Source of the DNA: Pachypanchax playfairii
Lineage: Eukaryota > Chordata > Actinopteri > Cyprinodontiformes > Aplocheilidae
Direction of reading: 5' to 3'
Length of the DNA stretch: 64,000 nucleotides
Assembly: GCA_006937955.1 (NCBI GenBank)
Contig: SSNP01000035.1
Location: forward strand, 2,223,137 to 2,287,136
Part shown: in pieces, positions 35,461-46,010 of the stretch
Layout: each line of letters begins with the position of its first letter
Position numbering within the stretch: the stretch's first letter is position 1
Program-made: the position numbers and the translations under genes
The notes under the pieces: generated by a model
What the model was told of the DNA's origin: nothing
The model's database searches: none
Seen by the model: only the letters and a program-made list of their open reading frames with translations

Positions 35461-37554
35461 TTTAAACTCTTGCACACGCATGCACATTGCTGAGTTGCTT
35501 TATCTGTAATCTGAAAGCTCTGCGTGATGCTGTTAAAGTTCTTAGCGAGGCCACAGTCCTGAATAATGTTGCTTAGAAACAGAAGTGAGTGAAAAAGTGC
35601 AGCTGACCTCAGTCACTGTCCTGTTGACATGGAGGTGAGGACCCGAGATTAGACTGTAAACATGCTGACTATCACTGGGATACAAATATATATACACGTA
35701 TATATTTGATTGGAAAGTGAAATGTAACATTTTCATAAGGTATGTTTCTTGTAATGCATTGAAGACTCAGTGTGTGTGTGTGTGTGTGTGTTTGTCCGTA
35801 TGTGAGTGTGGTGCTCAGCTGGCCAAGCGAGAGTTTTGTAATTGCAGGGTTATTGCTGCTGAGCCTGATGGGTAATGACACATTTGCAAATTAATTCTCA
35901 GTGCAAGGCTGTGATTAGCATACGGAGAGAAGCATCCCGCACACAAAGACAGATACACACATGCACGCTCACCACATAGGCCTCTAATCACCAGTGAGAG
36001 GCCAGGTTAAATGGGTGTGTGTATCGGTGGAGTGGGTTCAGGTCTGAGCAAATAGGGGTGAGTGAAGGTTTACAAGATTTTATTTCTTATCACACTCGAT
36101 ACAAGCAGGCACAGTGAAGTCCAGTATATATATATTTTAAAATAAAGCCTATTACTCACTAAAGGTCATTGTTTTGTCTCTTTATGAAGGTCATGCGAGG
36201 TGTATGGTCCACCTGTAAATGATTTACAACCCCTTTAGTTGCTTTCATGGATGTGTTGGTCTGCCTGTGGCTTCAGGGGCTGGCCCCAGGGTAGATGAAG
36301 GTTCCCACCCTTCTGTCCTTCTTTGGTCACCTCCTTGAGGGGGTGCATTGTGCCCTTCCTTTGCCCTCATACATGTGTGGGGTGCCAAGGCACAGTCCGA
36401 GTTTGTGCCAGCCCTGCCATGGGGGTTTGTTGCTAGGCTGGGGTTAGCCTCTCTGGCGTTTGGTGGTCCTTCGTCAAGTGTTGAGGTCATTGAGCTCTGG
36501 GCTAGTCCTGCATCTGGGTTATTTACATTATATCAAACTGTTGTTATTAAATTGTGAAATTGTAGGGTACATCTACCCTGAATATTTGCACAGGAGAGTA
36601 TTTCATGTGTGTGAAGTGGGAGATAAAGTGATAACTTGTTTATTTTTCCTGTTGTAGATTAGAAACATATGTTAAACCCTCCCACATGCATGAAGTCATG
36701 CACATGTACGCAAATAATGCTCAAGATATTGTTTGTTGTTGTTGCTTTTTCCTGAGGGTACACATTCATATAGTAGGCTGACAGGAAATTGGCACGGCAA
36801 GTTTGTGTGTGTCTCCATCTTTATCAGCTGACAGTGTTGTCCCTCCCATCGACTGTTTCCATCCTTTTTTAATGCTCCCTTTTCTCTTGTTTTTTGTTCT
36901 CCTCCTCCTCCCTTCTGCTCTCTCCTGCTCTGTTACTTTTTGATCACAGTGTTTTCAGTTTCACATACTGCCTCAGTCCCTGAGGAGCTTTTATACCCTT
37001 TCAGAGAGCATGTCTGTGTTTGTAGCCTTCAGCATGTGGTTTCCAGTTTATCCTCAGAGTACTTGTCAAATGTGACTCATTATACTACTTTAAATAACAC
37101 AAGACAATAGCTATTCTCTCGTATTTCCTCTCTCTTAATGAGCAGAAAAAAGCAAGTCGACTGTTCGTTTCCATTACGCGTAAGTGCGACCACACTGTGG
37201 AGAGACTGCACAAAACTCATGGTCTAAATTTAAAGTAACAGTTTTTCTCTGAATTAATGGTTTTATTTTGTCCCATTTGTTGATGCAATAAATCAGATGT
37301 TTTACAGGAATAATTTATAAATACACAGAAAAATCAGATTAGTAAATATAGTAAATGAAGTAATTTGTAACCTGTACTATTTTAGATAATTTTGTGTACT
37401 CACAAGGATAGTTATCCAACTATGTTGTATCGTAGTTGTATTGGTGACAAAACAAGTATTTACTTTAATTAAAAGAAGGAAAATGAATTTAAAGATGGAG
37501 ATTTGAAACATTAACATTTTTTAGAAGTTTATTGTCCTTTTCAAAAGGACTGTA

Positions 37555-38108
37555 TTAAAGCTATAGTGCGTAACTTCTGTCGCCCCCTAGCGGAATTTTG
37601 TGTTATTACAACAATGAAGCTGGCGCTTCCGCCCACCTGTCCCCCCCTTCCCCCAACCGCTATCCCTCTGCCGCTGTGATTCGCGATTCCACAACATTTT
37701 TATTCTGTTTGAATAAGGACACCTGTTGAAAAAAGATGGACTCTTCGGAAGAGGTAATTATTTTATTTTTTATTTATTTTCGGCAGAAACGCAAATAGTT
37801 TATTACAACCGGGAGACAAGGTGCCTGCTAATTTGTAACTGACAGGTTAGTGAATGATCTCCTGCTACGAGACTCTCCGCTCGTCCTCCCCCTCCCTTCT
37901 TGTTGTGATGTAAAAGACGTAATTTCCTGCGCGCCAGCGCGGGAATGTCGCCGGTCGACACGCAAAGTAAAAATGATATATATTGAAAAATACCGTGAGA
38001 TGTTTGAGGAGCCGATCGGCTTAATCTGCATTGTGTCATCTCCTCTAATAGTGGCTTGGCTGAAACGGACATTCACGGACATGTAAAAGTTACGCACTAT
38101 AGCTTTAA
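37555..38108. mobile_element. TTAA-flanked non-autonomous DNA transposon
   Basis: The first 22 bases from 37555 (TTAAAGCTATAGTGCGTAAC, then TT) are repeated exactly as the reverse complement at 38087-38108. The ends therefore carry TTAA on both sides and an 18-bp perfect terminal inverted repeat starting AGCTATAG. TTAA target duplication is known for piggyBac and Kolobok transposons, and I cannot decide between them. The 546-bp interior is much richer in CpG than its surroundings and has no transposase frame. It contains a CTCF-like motif at 37579-37593 and ATG-(five codons)-GTAATT at 37736-37759. Exact termini suggest a fairly recent insertion. Confidence 0.85.
37579..37593 (-). promoter_or_regulatory. 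CTCF-like motif inside the transposon
   Basis: On the minus strand CCGCTAGGGGGCGA matches the CTCF core CCASYAGRGGGCRS at 12 of 14 positions. It lies just inside the left terminal repeat. Dispersal of CTCF-like sites by transposons is known in vertebrates. Whether this family does so is inference. Confidence 0.4.
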
Positions 38109-38109
38109 C

Positions 38110-39500
38110 ATAGTTAAATGTTTATTCTCTTTTTTAGCCAAAAATTGTGAGATTATACAAAATACTTTTTTTTCCCCTGTTTTTTCTTGTCTACAAAGTG
38201 TGAGCAGGATTATGTGTCTGTCTGTCTGCATCTTTCAAACTCACTGGTGTAACGCCTTGGAGAGACAAGTCACCTCCCAACCTGTCTCCCAAAGTGCGAG
38301 ACACTTTATCGCCTACCTCATGCACAAACACACACACCTGTGTGAAACAGAATGGGAGCACGCACATGTCTTTCAGAGATGATAATGTGGGCTGTTTGCA
38401 CACACTCAGCTGTATGCGATAGTGTGATGTCTAATGTGAATATGTTTAACAATTTCACTTTATCTGTCATCATGTTGTATCACGCACACCTCCACACTGC
38501 TGTCACAATTAATTAAATATGTACTGACTTCTTTGTGTGAGTAAAAAAAAAGGGCTTTTGTTCCCAAAATAACTTCCCCTCCTCCATGCTTTTATCCATT
38601 TCTCAATTTGTGGACCCCCCAACTCCTCTTCCACACGTCTTCTTTCTGTCTCCACCCTCAGTAATCAGTAGTCCTTATTTGAGATTATTTGCCCCATTTG
38701 CCTGTGAGCGTGTCTTTCGCACTCCCACTCACTCTCACTGTGCTTGTTGTGCTTGTGGAATGTGTTTTTTTTTCTGTCCTCTGAGTCCTCCTAAAGGCAT
38801 AAGACCCCCTATCAATGCACCTCTCTCCACTTCCTCACTGAACTCTTTCCAGTCTCCCCATCCCCCCCCATGGAGTTTCATAGAAAGGATTGGAGAAAGT
38901 GTCAGCCCACTGAGCGAACTCTTTTCACCCACTCCTGTTATTTTTGTGATTTGGCAGAGATTCTTCCCAGCAGATAGTTAACTCCTCACCCCTACTGCCA
39001 CCATCTCCGTCAGGTTTGTGCGCGGATCAGGCATGATGCTTGTGTGTTTATTCATATATGTGTATGAAGAGAGAGAGAGAAAATTGGTTGGGGGGGGTAC
39101 TCTGCTGTCGGAGCAGCATGGTGAGCAGTCTGTGCACTCGGCTGCACAAGCCAAGTTTCCTAGACGGACACACAAACGCACCCACACACTCGCAGACAGA
39201 GACGAGGACTCTCATTTTCAGAGAGGAGAATGGAGGCGGGGGATCTTTTGTATTTTCCTCCTCCAAACACGTAGCTGTTCTATTGTGAGCTGCCCTTGAA
39301 GACCTGCAGCACTCTTTCTGCGTTTACTATTGGGTGATGCGTTCTTACTGTCTGGTACAGTGTGAACAGATGCTCCCTTGATAGTCGTTGGCCTCTCGCT
39401 GTCACTGGAGCTGTGCAATCAGCTGTCACCCTGACTCCAAACTGAACTCTGGCCACCCTCCTTCCTCCTCCTTGGGTGAAGCATCAGCTCTGGCTGGTAT
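38110..39500. other. Non-coding upstream flank of a candidate promoter
   Basis: Pyrimidine-rich and poorly structured. There are CCCC runs near 38606-38616 and 38863-38872 and a T-run at 38766-38773. Frames at 38586-38981 (plus) and 38735-38932 (minus) are proline- or serine-rich by composition, without a domain. From about 38980 the CpG density begins to rise towards the candidate first exon. Confidence 0.5.
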
Positions 39501-39529
39501 TTCCTTCTCATCTGTACTGCTGCCTATTC

Positions 39530-39754
39530 TCTCTCTCGCTCGCTCTCTCTCTCTCTCTCTTGCTTTAACTCCACCACATCACTCACTCTAACACACACAC
39601 ACATGCACACACACACACACCCCTTTCTTGCTTTTTGCAGCGCTGTTGCCTGCAGGGAGTTTATTCTGCTCTTCTTCCATCCTCCTCTCCTCCACCTCCT
39701 TCCCTCTGTATTGGCACTGAAAAAGAGAGAGAGAGAGAGAGCGAGAGAGAGAGC

Positions 39755-39792
<38 letters not shown>

Positions 39793-39800
39793 GAAAAGGA
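39530..39800. repeat. CT, AC and GA microsatellite cluster, inverted
   Basis: A CT tract with CGCTCG interruptions (39530-39560), an AC tract (39591-39620) and a long GA tract with GCGAGAG interruptions (39723-39795) lie within 270 bases. The CT and GA tracts are imperfect reverse complements, including the CG interruptions, and could pair as a large foldback or form triplex DNA. The cluster lies 100-400 bases upstream of a TATA-like box. The long serine/leucine frame on the minus strand (39588-40229) is a product of these repeats. Confidence 0.85.
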
Positions 39801-39902
39801 GGGTGGGAAAATCTGAGTGAAAGAAAGGGAAAGAGAGATAGTGGCAGCAGTAGCTGAGGAAGCAGAGCTGTCTTTCCTCTGATCATCTTTCTTGGATAGA
39901 AG

Positions 39903-39935
39903 GATAAAAGACAGTCCCAGGAAGCGGTGCTTGCG
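39903..39935 (+). promoter_or_regulatory. Candidate core promoter (TATA-like)
   Basis: GATAAAAG at 39903-39910 is TATA-like. Transcription would then start near 39930-39940, in the sequence GCTTGCGCTCCTCGG. The downstream leader (39940-40480) is enriched in CpG compared with the preceding 30 kb, and a coding start with a donor follows at 40484-40521. CT/GA tracts lie upstream, as in many TATA-poor neuronal promoters. No transcript evidence is available. Confidence 0.35.
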
Positions 39936-40483
39936 CTCCTCGGCAGGATTTACCCAACCGGGTTTATTCTTCTTCCTACCTTCTTTCTCCTCCTTCTGGC
40001 ACTGGACCCACGAGCTTTTACATCTCTCTTTGGCTGTCCCGACTCTCTGGGTGTGTGCCTGTGTGGGTTCATGAAAGAAAAAGCTGCAGAAAGCTTGCTC
40101 CCCGCTGCCGCTTAGAAACGGACAGCAAGTGTGTGACCTTTTGCCCAAGAGATCTGGGGCGAGAGCAAGCGGGTCGAGAGCGGGGGTGTACTCCGGGGTT
40201 GACCCTTGCACCGCTCTGTCTGTGTGCATCCGTGTGACTGTCTGAGGGTTTGTGTATGTGTGTGTGTCCTGGCTGGCTGGGCGGTCCCAGCCTCACGCTT
40301 GGTTAGCAAGGACCAGAGAGCAGGGATGACAGGCTAAGTCCCAGCCCAGCCTCACCACACACAGAGCCTCGTTTCTGAGTGGCTGCGAGGGCACGCAGCC
40401 TCCATCGCTCAGTCATCGTGGACGGGGATAACTGCTTGCACGCTTGAAACAAGTTGCTACTGCTTCATGACAAGTCAACAACT
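39936..40483 (+). other. Candidate 5' untranslated leader
   Basis: About 550 bases between the TATA-like box and the ATG at 40484. They are relatively rich in CpG, for example around 40150-40200 and 40385-40425. The leader contains several short upstream frames, including one starting at 40467 that stops before the donor. Such long leaders with uORFs are common in genes under translational control. A TG run lies at 40254-40267. The true start site and the absence of an intron are assumed. Confidence 0.35.
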
Positions 40484-40520
40484 ATGTTTGGATTAAAAGC
40501 ACCACTTTACTATTTGCCAG
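40484..40520 (+). CDS. Candidate first coding exon (partial gene, unidentified)
   Basis: ATG at 40484 has an A at -3 and is followed by 11 more codons (MFGLKAPLYYLP) and one base, then CCAG|GTAAGC, a strong splice donor at 40521. The intron phase is 1, common after signal peptide or isoform-specific first exons. Thirteen residues are too few for a complete signal peptide, so this may be an isoform-specific N terminus, or the rest of a signal may lie in exon 2. I do not recognise the peptide and cannot name the gene. No acceptor with a continuing frame is visible to the right, so exon 2 would lie beyond 64000 or was missed. If the leader is not transcribed, this is a chance frame. Confidence 0.35.
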
Positions 40521-40524
40521 GTAA

Positions 40525-43500
40525 GCTGATATTAATCATGTGTGATGAGAAAATAGACTTATGCTGTATACTATTAGATCAATTATGTAAATGTGCAGTG
40601 GCATCTGCAGCATGTACATCCTCTTATATGTCTTTTTATGTTTGTGTGATATGAGAAAGTGCACTTTGGGGTTTGAGATTAGTGCATTTAAGGAGACACT
40701 CTTCTTTGTGCTGACAGTCTTGAGGTCTGAATGTGAGATCCAGTGTTGGTAATACTGTGTGACAGCAACTCCCGCTCTGTTTCTCTAACCTCTTAGCCTT
40801 TTATCAGCATGGAAGTCAGCCGGTAAACAGGACACTAACTGGCTGTGGGTGTGCTTTATTCAGCACAACCACACAGTGAGTTGAGAAGAGAGGGCAAACG
40901 GACGGTTTTGTCTATGTGGTTTATCTGTCTCGTGTGTGCACATCTGTGTGTCTTTGTGTCTGTGCTGGTCAGTGTGCATGCACACACACACACACGCGTA
41001 CATATGCATGTTTGTGGTGTTATGTGTGTGTATGTGACGAAGAGTGAGTGCTAAGGCGGCATGAGGTTTCCAACCGGCCAGTGCTTAAGTGCGTGTCACG
41101 GCTCACTGGGCTCTGATTGTGGAGAAGAGAGCCAAGAGAGGGCAGTGAGAGAAGAAACAAGAATGGCAAACTGTAGAAGAAATGGAAAATCAGACAGCGA
41201 TAAACCTCAGAAATATAGCATCTTTCTTTTTTTCTCTGACTCTTATGATGCCATTTATTTCACACGTGTGCATGAAGTGTAACATTCCTCAGAAACATAT
41301 GAAAGAGCAGCTAGTTACTTAATTGTATACACCATTTGAACTCCTGGGAAATTTAAAAAAAACCACAACTGGTGTGTGTGTTCTGCTGTAAACAAGTGGT
41401 TTTTTTTTGATAGTGTATTACCACATGCACAAAGACACTTAACATTTAACACACTTGATTCAGTTAAGCACTGTTAAATTGTAATTAAAATATTCATAAT
41501 CAATATATTTAGAATTATTTTAGTATTTGTCATGCATCATTTTATAACTGCTCTGCTAATACTCCTACCAAATTTCAAACAAAAATCAATCATCTTCATT
41601 TTGGAGCACATCTGAATTGCTGTTTTTAGGATTATGACATGGATCAATGGCTTTTCAACAGATTTATGTGTTCACACTTTCCTTCTGCTTCATTGTGTTT
41701 GAAACTGACAGAAAAGGCACAGTTACTTGTTTCTATATGGACTTCCAACAGGGTCAAACCTAAAAACAAAACTTGTCTGTGTATTATAATGTAATTCCCT
41801 TTGCAGATTTGCTAAATTATGTCTTAAATATTTATGATACTACTTTCAAAGAGTACAAATTTGACCTGCAAGTGATAAAACAACAAAAGACCCAACATAT
41901 GCAGTTAATCTAACCTGTCAGTTCTGTGCTAAATTATTTAAAGCCTCTCCATCCATAGCATTAACGGTATGTAATGAACTTTAAAAACCCAATGTGTGAT
42001 AGTTTACAACCAGCATTTCACTAAATAAAATGTAATTTATTTCATTTTTTTATCCGTGTTAGTCCTTGCAGCGTGCACTCGGTGCCTTGCTTCCCGCCCC
42101 TCTTTTTTAGAAGCAGGATTTGAAATGGATATTTGCTGGTAAAGGCCACTGAAAGCCTGCTGTGAGAGAAATAAAGACAGAAAAAAGACACATAGAAGTG
42201 CTTGTGTCAGGGGTTACAGACAGGGACAAAGGACTCAGTGGTGCACTTTTCTACATGTGTCAAAGTCTCTGACCAGTCTGCTCTTTAGACTCAAGGTAAT
42301 GCATTCGCAAAGCAAACAGTAATGTAGAAATTAACAAGAACAAGAGCAATAAAAGATCAAGTCATGGAGAAATCTGAAAGGATGCAGAGCGATGAGGTGG
42401 GGATAGATTTCAGACTGAAGAGGGATTTGGTTATTGGCTATCACCTTCTCAGTTTTCTCACCTTTTATGTTTTTTTTTGCCTCATAATTTCTTTTCTCTC
42501 TGACTCACTGACTTCTGTTCACCATCCAATTATCTGATTCATCTTCCTCTTCATGTTTGTTGTCCTTTTCTCTTTTTCTGTGCATCTGCTTTATAATATC
42601 TATAACCTTTTATCCACTCTTTCCTGAGGTGTGCGTGTATACTGACAGCACCCTATGATCCCTAAACCTCCCACACCAAACTAGCCTGCAGCAGGAGAGC
42701 CTCACAGATTAGAGACACACAGAGAGAGGGTCTTCATTGTGACAGAGGCCAAAGCTAGTCAGGTTGCTGTGTGTGCATGTGTGTGTGTGTGTGTCCAGCT
42801 CTGTGGGTTGCTTCTACTCTTCCCCCCTTCTTTCATTCAGCCACTGAATAAGCCCCTGCCTGCCTTCCCGTCTTAACCACCGTTGCCTTGGAGACCATGT
42901 CAGACACATGCTAGTTCTCCATGATTATTTGACAACAAAAAAGGTTAGCTTAAATAAAGAGGAATGGGTTGGAAGAGAGTGGGGTGGTGGGTTTGATGGG
43001 AAGAAAGCAGACAAAGTGGAGAAAGAAATGTATTAAGAGTGAATACCAGTGTGAGGCACAGAGATAAAGGTGTAGAGGAGAAGCACTTGAACTTGAGCCG
43101 CATTTACATTGCAGCTGAGGCAGAGCAGAGCCAGAGAGCAAGCACTTCAAAATGGAGGATGGGTCATGGTCACTCTTTCTCAGTGTGCTTTATCCTCACT
43201 TCTGCACTCCTGTTGTTTTTATTATTCTCTCAACATTCCTTTGCTTTTCTTCAAATCTGAAAACGATTTTGTTTTATTTCATATCTATTCTGCATGAACC
43301 TTGTGCTGATGTTCTGACTCTTTACTGCTGTTCATGTTTTTCTCTCAGACCGTTTCCAAGTTGAATGAATACTGAGATAAAGAGGTATAAATACATTTAC
43401 ACTATAAGGCATCTTTGACCCTCTTTTTTTCTCTTGAATTCACGTTCCACTGAGTGAGGTCAAAGAGCAAGAAGGGCTCCAGTTTTGTTATGACAAGCCA

Positions 43501-44020
43501 CAGACTCACAAGGTCTAGGTGATGAAAGCTAATCCTGTCAGACTGCACAAAATCTGCAGAAGTTGAAAGATTTACACAGAAAACCACTTTGTAATCCAAT
43601 CCACTTGTCAGAGTTGGACACAACACAGTGTTATCTCATGTTCACCTCTGAAGGTAACGTCACAGACATTTACAGATTTACATTTAACTCATTTATTTTC
43701 TGTGTTATTTGCTTTGCTAGCTATTTGTAGTACCGTAGCTGTAATAACTATGTGATGTGAAACTGGTGGCAGAGTAAAGGTTTATAGAATAACATTTACA
43801 GCTGCTATGACATTGTTTATAACTGAGATGCTTTAAGACAGCAGCAATCCAATTTGGAACTGATCCTGCTCAGACTTTAGCTGTTAGCTTGTCCGTCCGA
43901 TCAGAACTAATTTATTTCTCCAAACAGAGATTGTTCAAAGATTTAAATAGACTGTTCATAAGTTTTCCACAGAAACAACCTTCAGATAATCTGAACAATT
44001 TGGCTTTTGTCTAATGTGAA
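40525..44020. other. Putative intron, nothing coding seen
   Basis: AT-rich sequence with CA/TG runs at 40980-40996 and 42766-42794, T-runs, and a small CpG-containing patch at 42070-42110. GTTGCCTTGGAGAC at about 42892-42905 resembles an RFX X-box. No exon, tRNA or mobile element ends were found. Confidence 0.55.
42892..42907. promoter_or_regulatory. RFX X-box-like motif
   Basis: GTTGCCTTGGAGACCA resembles the X-box GTTGCCWWGGCAAC, with a full left half site and a degraded right one. It is isolated, with no gene start nearby, so an enhancer role or chance are both possible. Confidence 0.3.
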
Positions 44021-44024
44021 ATTC

Positions 44025-44616
44025 TTAAAGAGGCCATTTCATACAAATTTCAGGACTTTGTGGTTATTTCTTAAGTATTAACCAGTAATATGAAACATTT
44101 TATATCTAAAAAACGTTAGTAAACACTGATTAACAGACCTTTCAATCTGTCTGCATTAAAATTTGGGTGGTTCCGGCTCCTTCCGTCAGGCTTCGAGCAG
44201 CAGCTCGTTCATATTCATTTTTCAAATTTGCTGGACTCTGATTGGCTAACAAACTAGCCTATCAGAGCAAGGTATACTGTTTCCTGCCCCGCTGTGCATG
44301 GCAACGTCAGACGTCGTGTCTTCCTGTTTGCTACGTCTTATGCTACAGCTTTTAGCCAGCAGCATGCTAGGCGTGGTTTCAGCTTCAGGAGCTGCCGAAT
44401 ACTAACGAACAAAGGAGTTGTGACGAAACAGATTCAGGCCGTTCGGACTCGGGAGAACTCGAGTGTTTTCACTACCTGCGTAGTTTGAGAGATTAAAACT
44501 GAAAGAGAAGTTGTTGACCTGTTTTCACACCAACTATGAAGGTAAGAACACCTGTGGAGCTAAAATATTCAACAGAAACCTCAGAAAAACTGTTTTTAAT
44601 GGAAGGGCCTCTTTAA
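44025..44616. mobile_element. TTAA-flanked non-autonomous DNA transposon
   Basis: TTAAAGAGGCC (44025-44035) is repeated exactly as the reverse complement at 44606-44616. Similarity continues imperfectly for another 12 or so bases (about 8 of 12). TTAA therefore bounds both sides, as in piggyBac or Kolobok insertions. The 584-bp interior is richer in CpG than its surroundings. It has a CCAAT-box inverted repeat (44236-44267), a GACGTC core near 44309-44314 and an ATGAAG|GTAAGA start-plus-donor at 44536-44547. No transposase frame remains. The termini differ from those of the 37555 element, so the two are separate families with the same target type. Confidence 0.8.
44236..44267. promoter_or_regulatory. 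13-bp inverted repeat containing CCAAT boxes
   Basis: CTCTGATTGGCTA (44236-44248) and TAGCCTATCAGAG (44255-44267) pair at 12 of 13 positions over a 6-base loop. The left arm contains ATTGGCT, an NF-Y CCAAT box in reverse. In the right arm the corresponding CCAAT has mutated to CCTAT. With the GACGTC core about 45 bases further on, it resembles a compact promoter inside the transposon. Confidence 0.6.
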
Positions 44617-44619
44617 AAC

Positions 44620-46010
44620 ATATTACTAAATATATGAATATGTGATTATTTTATTTTTAAATCATGTTTCATTTGTGAGACAAGATTTTTTCAAACCTGT
44701 GAGCTCCTTGAGGTGTTCTATGTCTCTAACTCTCTTTTAAAATCAATCCACCAACCAGACGGAGAAAACACCTCTCTCCTCTCTGTCAGCCACACTGTGG
44801 TGATCAATAAATGGGCAAGCCATGTTTGGTGTTAAAGCATACATCTTACTAATTGCTCAAGATTTCTTTATGCTTAGATGAGGGAGGGAAAATCTTAAAG
44901 TGGTTCAGTTTATAGTTGAATCTGAACCTTGTAGCCTGAAAGTATGGCCAGAGCCACCCCTCACTGGTAACATTAGTCACAGGAGAGCCCCCATTGATAA
45001 ATCCAGCAGAGGAATCCATACTGTGTTAGAAGATTATCTGTGCAGCAGTGAAATCATTATATCCAATTAACCACAATGTCCTTCCTTCTATCTATTCCCT
45101 AACTGAGACCATCTCCTCCGATCAATTCCCACAAATATCCTCTCTGGATCTTAGTCTCTCTCTCAGCGCTAGCATGTACTCAAGTGTCACCCATCTTACT
45201 GTGTCCTTCTCCTTCTCCCACCATGCTTTTATCCCTCACTTCGCTCTATCATTGTATCCATTTATCTGTTTTACTCCCCCTCTGCTTCACAGTGCTGCCA
45301 TCGTTCCATCCCTCCCGCTCCATGCGCTCTGACAGCTCTGTCATTAGATGGCAGTAGTGGCAGTAAAGCAGTCACAATGATAGACTGCTGGCTCCCTCAC
45401 CCTTTCTTTCCCCTCCCTCCCCTCTGCTTACTCGCTCTCACTCTGCCCTTGCTATAAAAGCTTTGACCCATCCACAGTGTGGCATCTGTTTTTCGCCAGT
45501 CCGCAGGTGGCACTAAACCCGGCTGTGGCTGTAAAGGTCGGAAGTGGCGCATCTCACCGGCTGCCCCGTTAGCCTCCTCATAAACCCATGGCTGTTAAAC
45601 CCTGACCCCGCACACCTGTGGCCCCTTGATCCTCTCTGGAAACAAGTCACCACCAGTAGCTGTGACTGCAGCAGCTCCAGAATGTTTTCACTTTTCATGT
45701 TTGAATGAATAAATCTTTATTGAATGCAAATTGAAATTAGCAACATCAAGGAATTCCCTACGTCTTTTATGTCAAATTATATGCAAGATGAGTTTTTAAA
45801 AGAATCAAAGTACTCGGTTCTTTTAAAAATGTACATATTTGAACCAGTTTACATTGCAAAATAAATACTTCACTTCATATCATAACTGATAGTGTCCCTG
45901 CACACAAGGCTGGTTCATTCTCAAGCATTTTATTATAAAGAAATTATGTCAAAGGATTTTAAATAAAAAATAACATTTGCCTTTTTTGTTGAATAACTGA
46001 CACTGGCCTA
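44620..46010. other. Putative intron or spacer, no gene seen
   Basis: AT-rich on the left, then a pyrimidine-rich block at 45090-45470. A plus-strand frame at 45048-45332 follows this composition and has no domain. CCGCAGGTGGCAC at 45501-45513 is only a weak CTCF-like match. 45710-45960 is AT-rich and may include a decayed retroposon end (AATAAATCTTTATTGAATG). Confidence 0.5.

Larger units (their letters stand above)
33570..37550. other. Non-coding stretch with repeats, no gene seen
   Basis: 33700-34270 has a repeat-like feel: AAGTCCCGCC occurs twice, near 33849 and 33984, along with CTGATTGGCTGATCAG-like blocks and GACGAAACTGG. I could not find matching termini. A LINE tail lies at 35210-35347 and a fused splice acceptor/donor at 35453. 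AT-rich near-palindromic sequence CAAATATATATACACG and its partner lie at 35684-35709. The plus and minus frames at 36245-36557 show no family pattern. Confidence 0.55.

Noticed and set aside
39588..40229. Longest minus-strand frame (about 213 codons)
   Set aside because: It is generated by the GA, AC and GT repeats, giving long serine/leucine runs and CVCV repeats. No domain or splice context supports it.
39936..40520. Assigning the candidate first exon to a named neuronal gene family such as the IgLON cell-adhesion genes
   Set aside because: Phase 1 at a short first exon fits that family, but the 13-residue peptide does not resemble its signal peptides. Naming it would be guesswork.
45501..45515. 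CTCF motif at CCGCAGGTGGCAC
   Set aside because: Only about 11 of 14 core positions match when aligned to the consensus.
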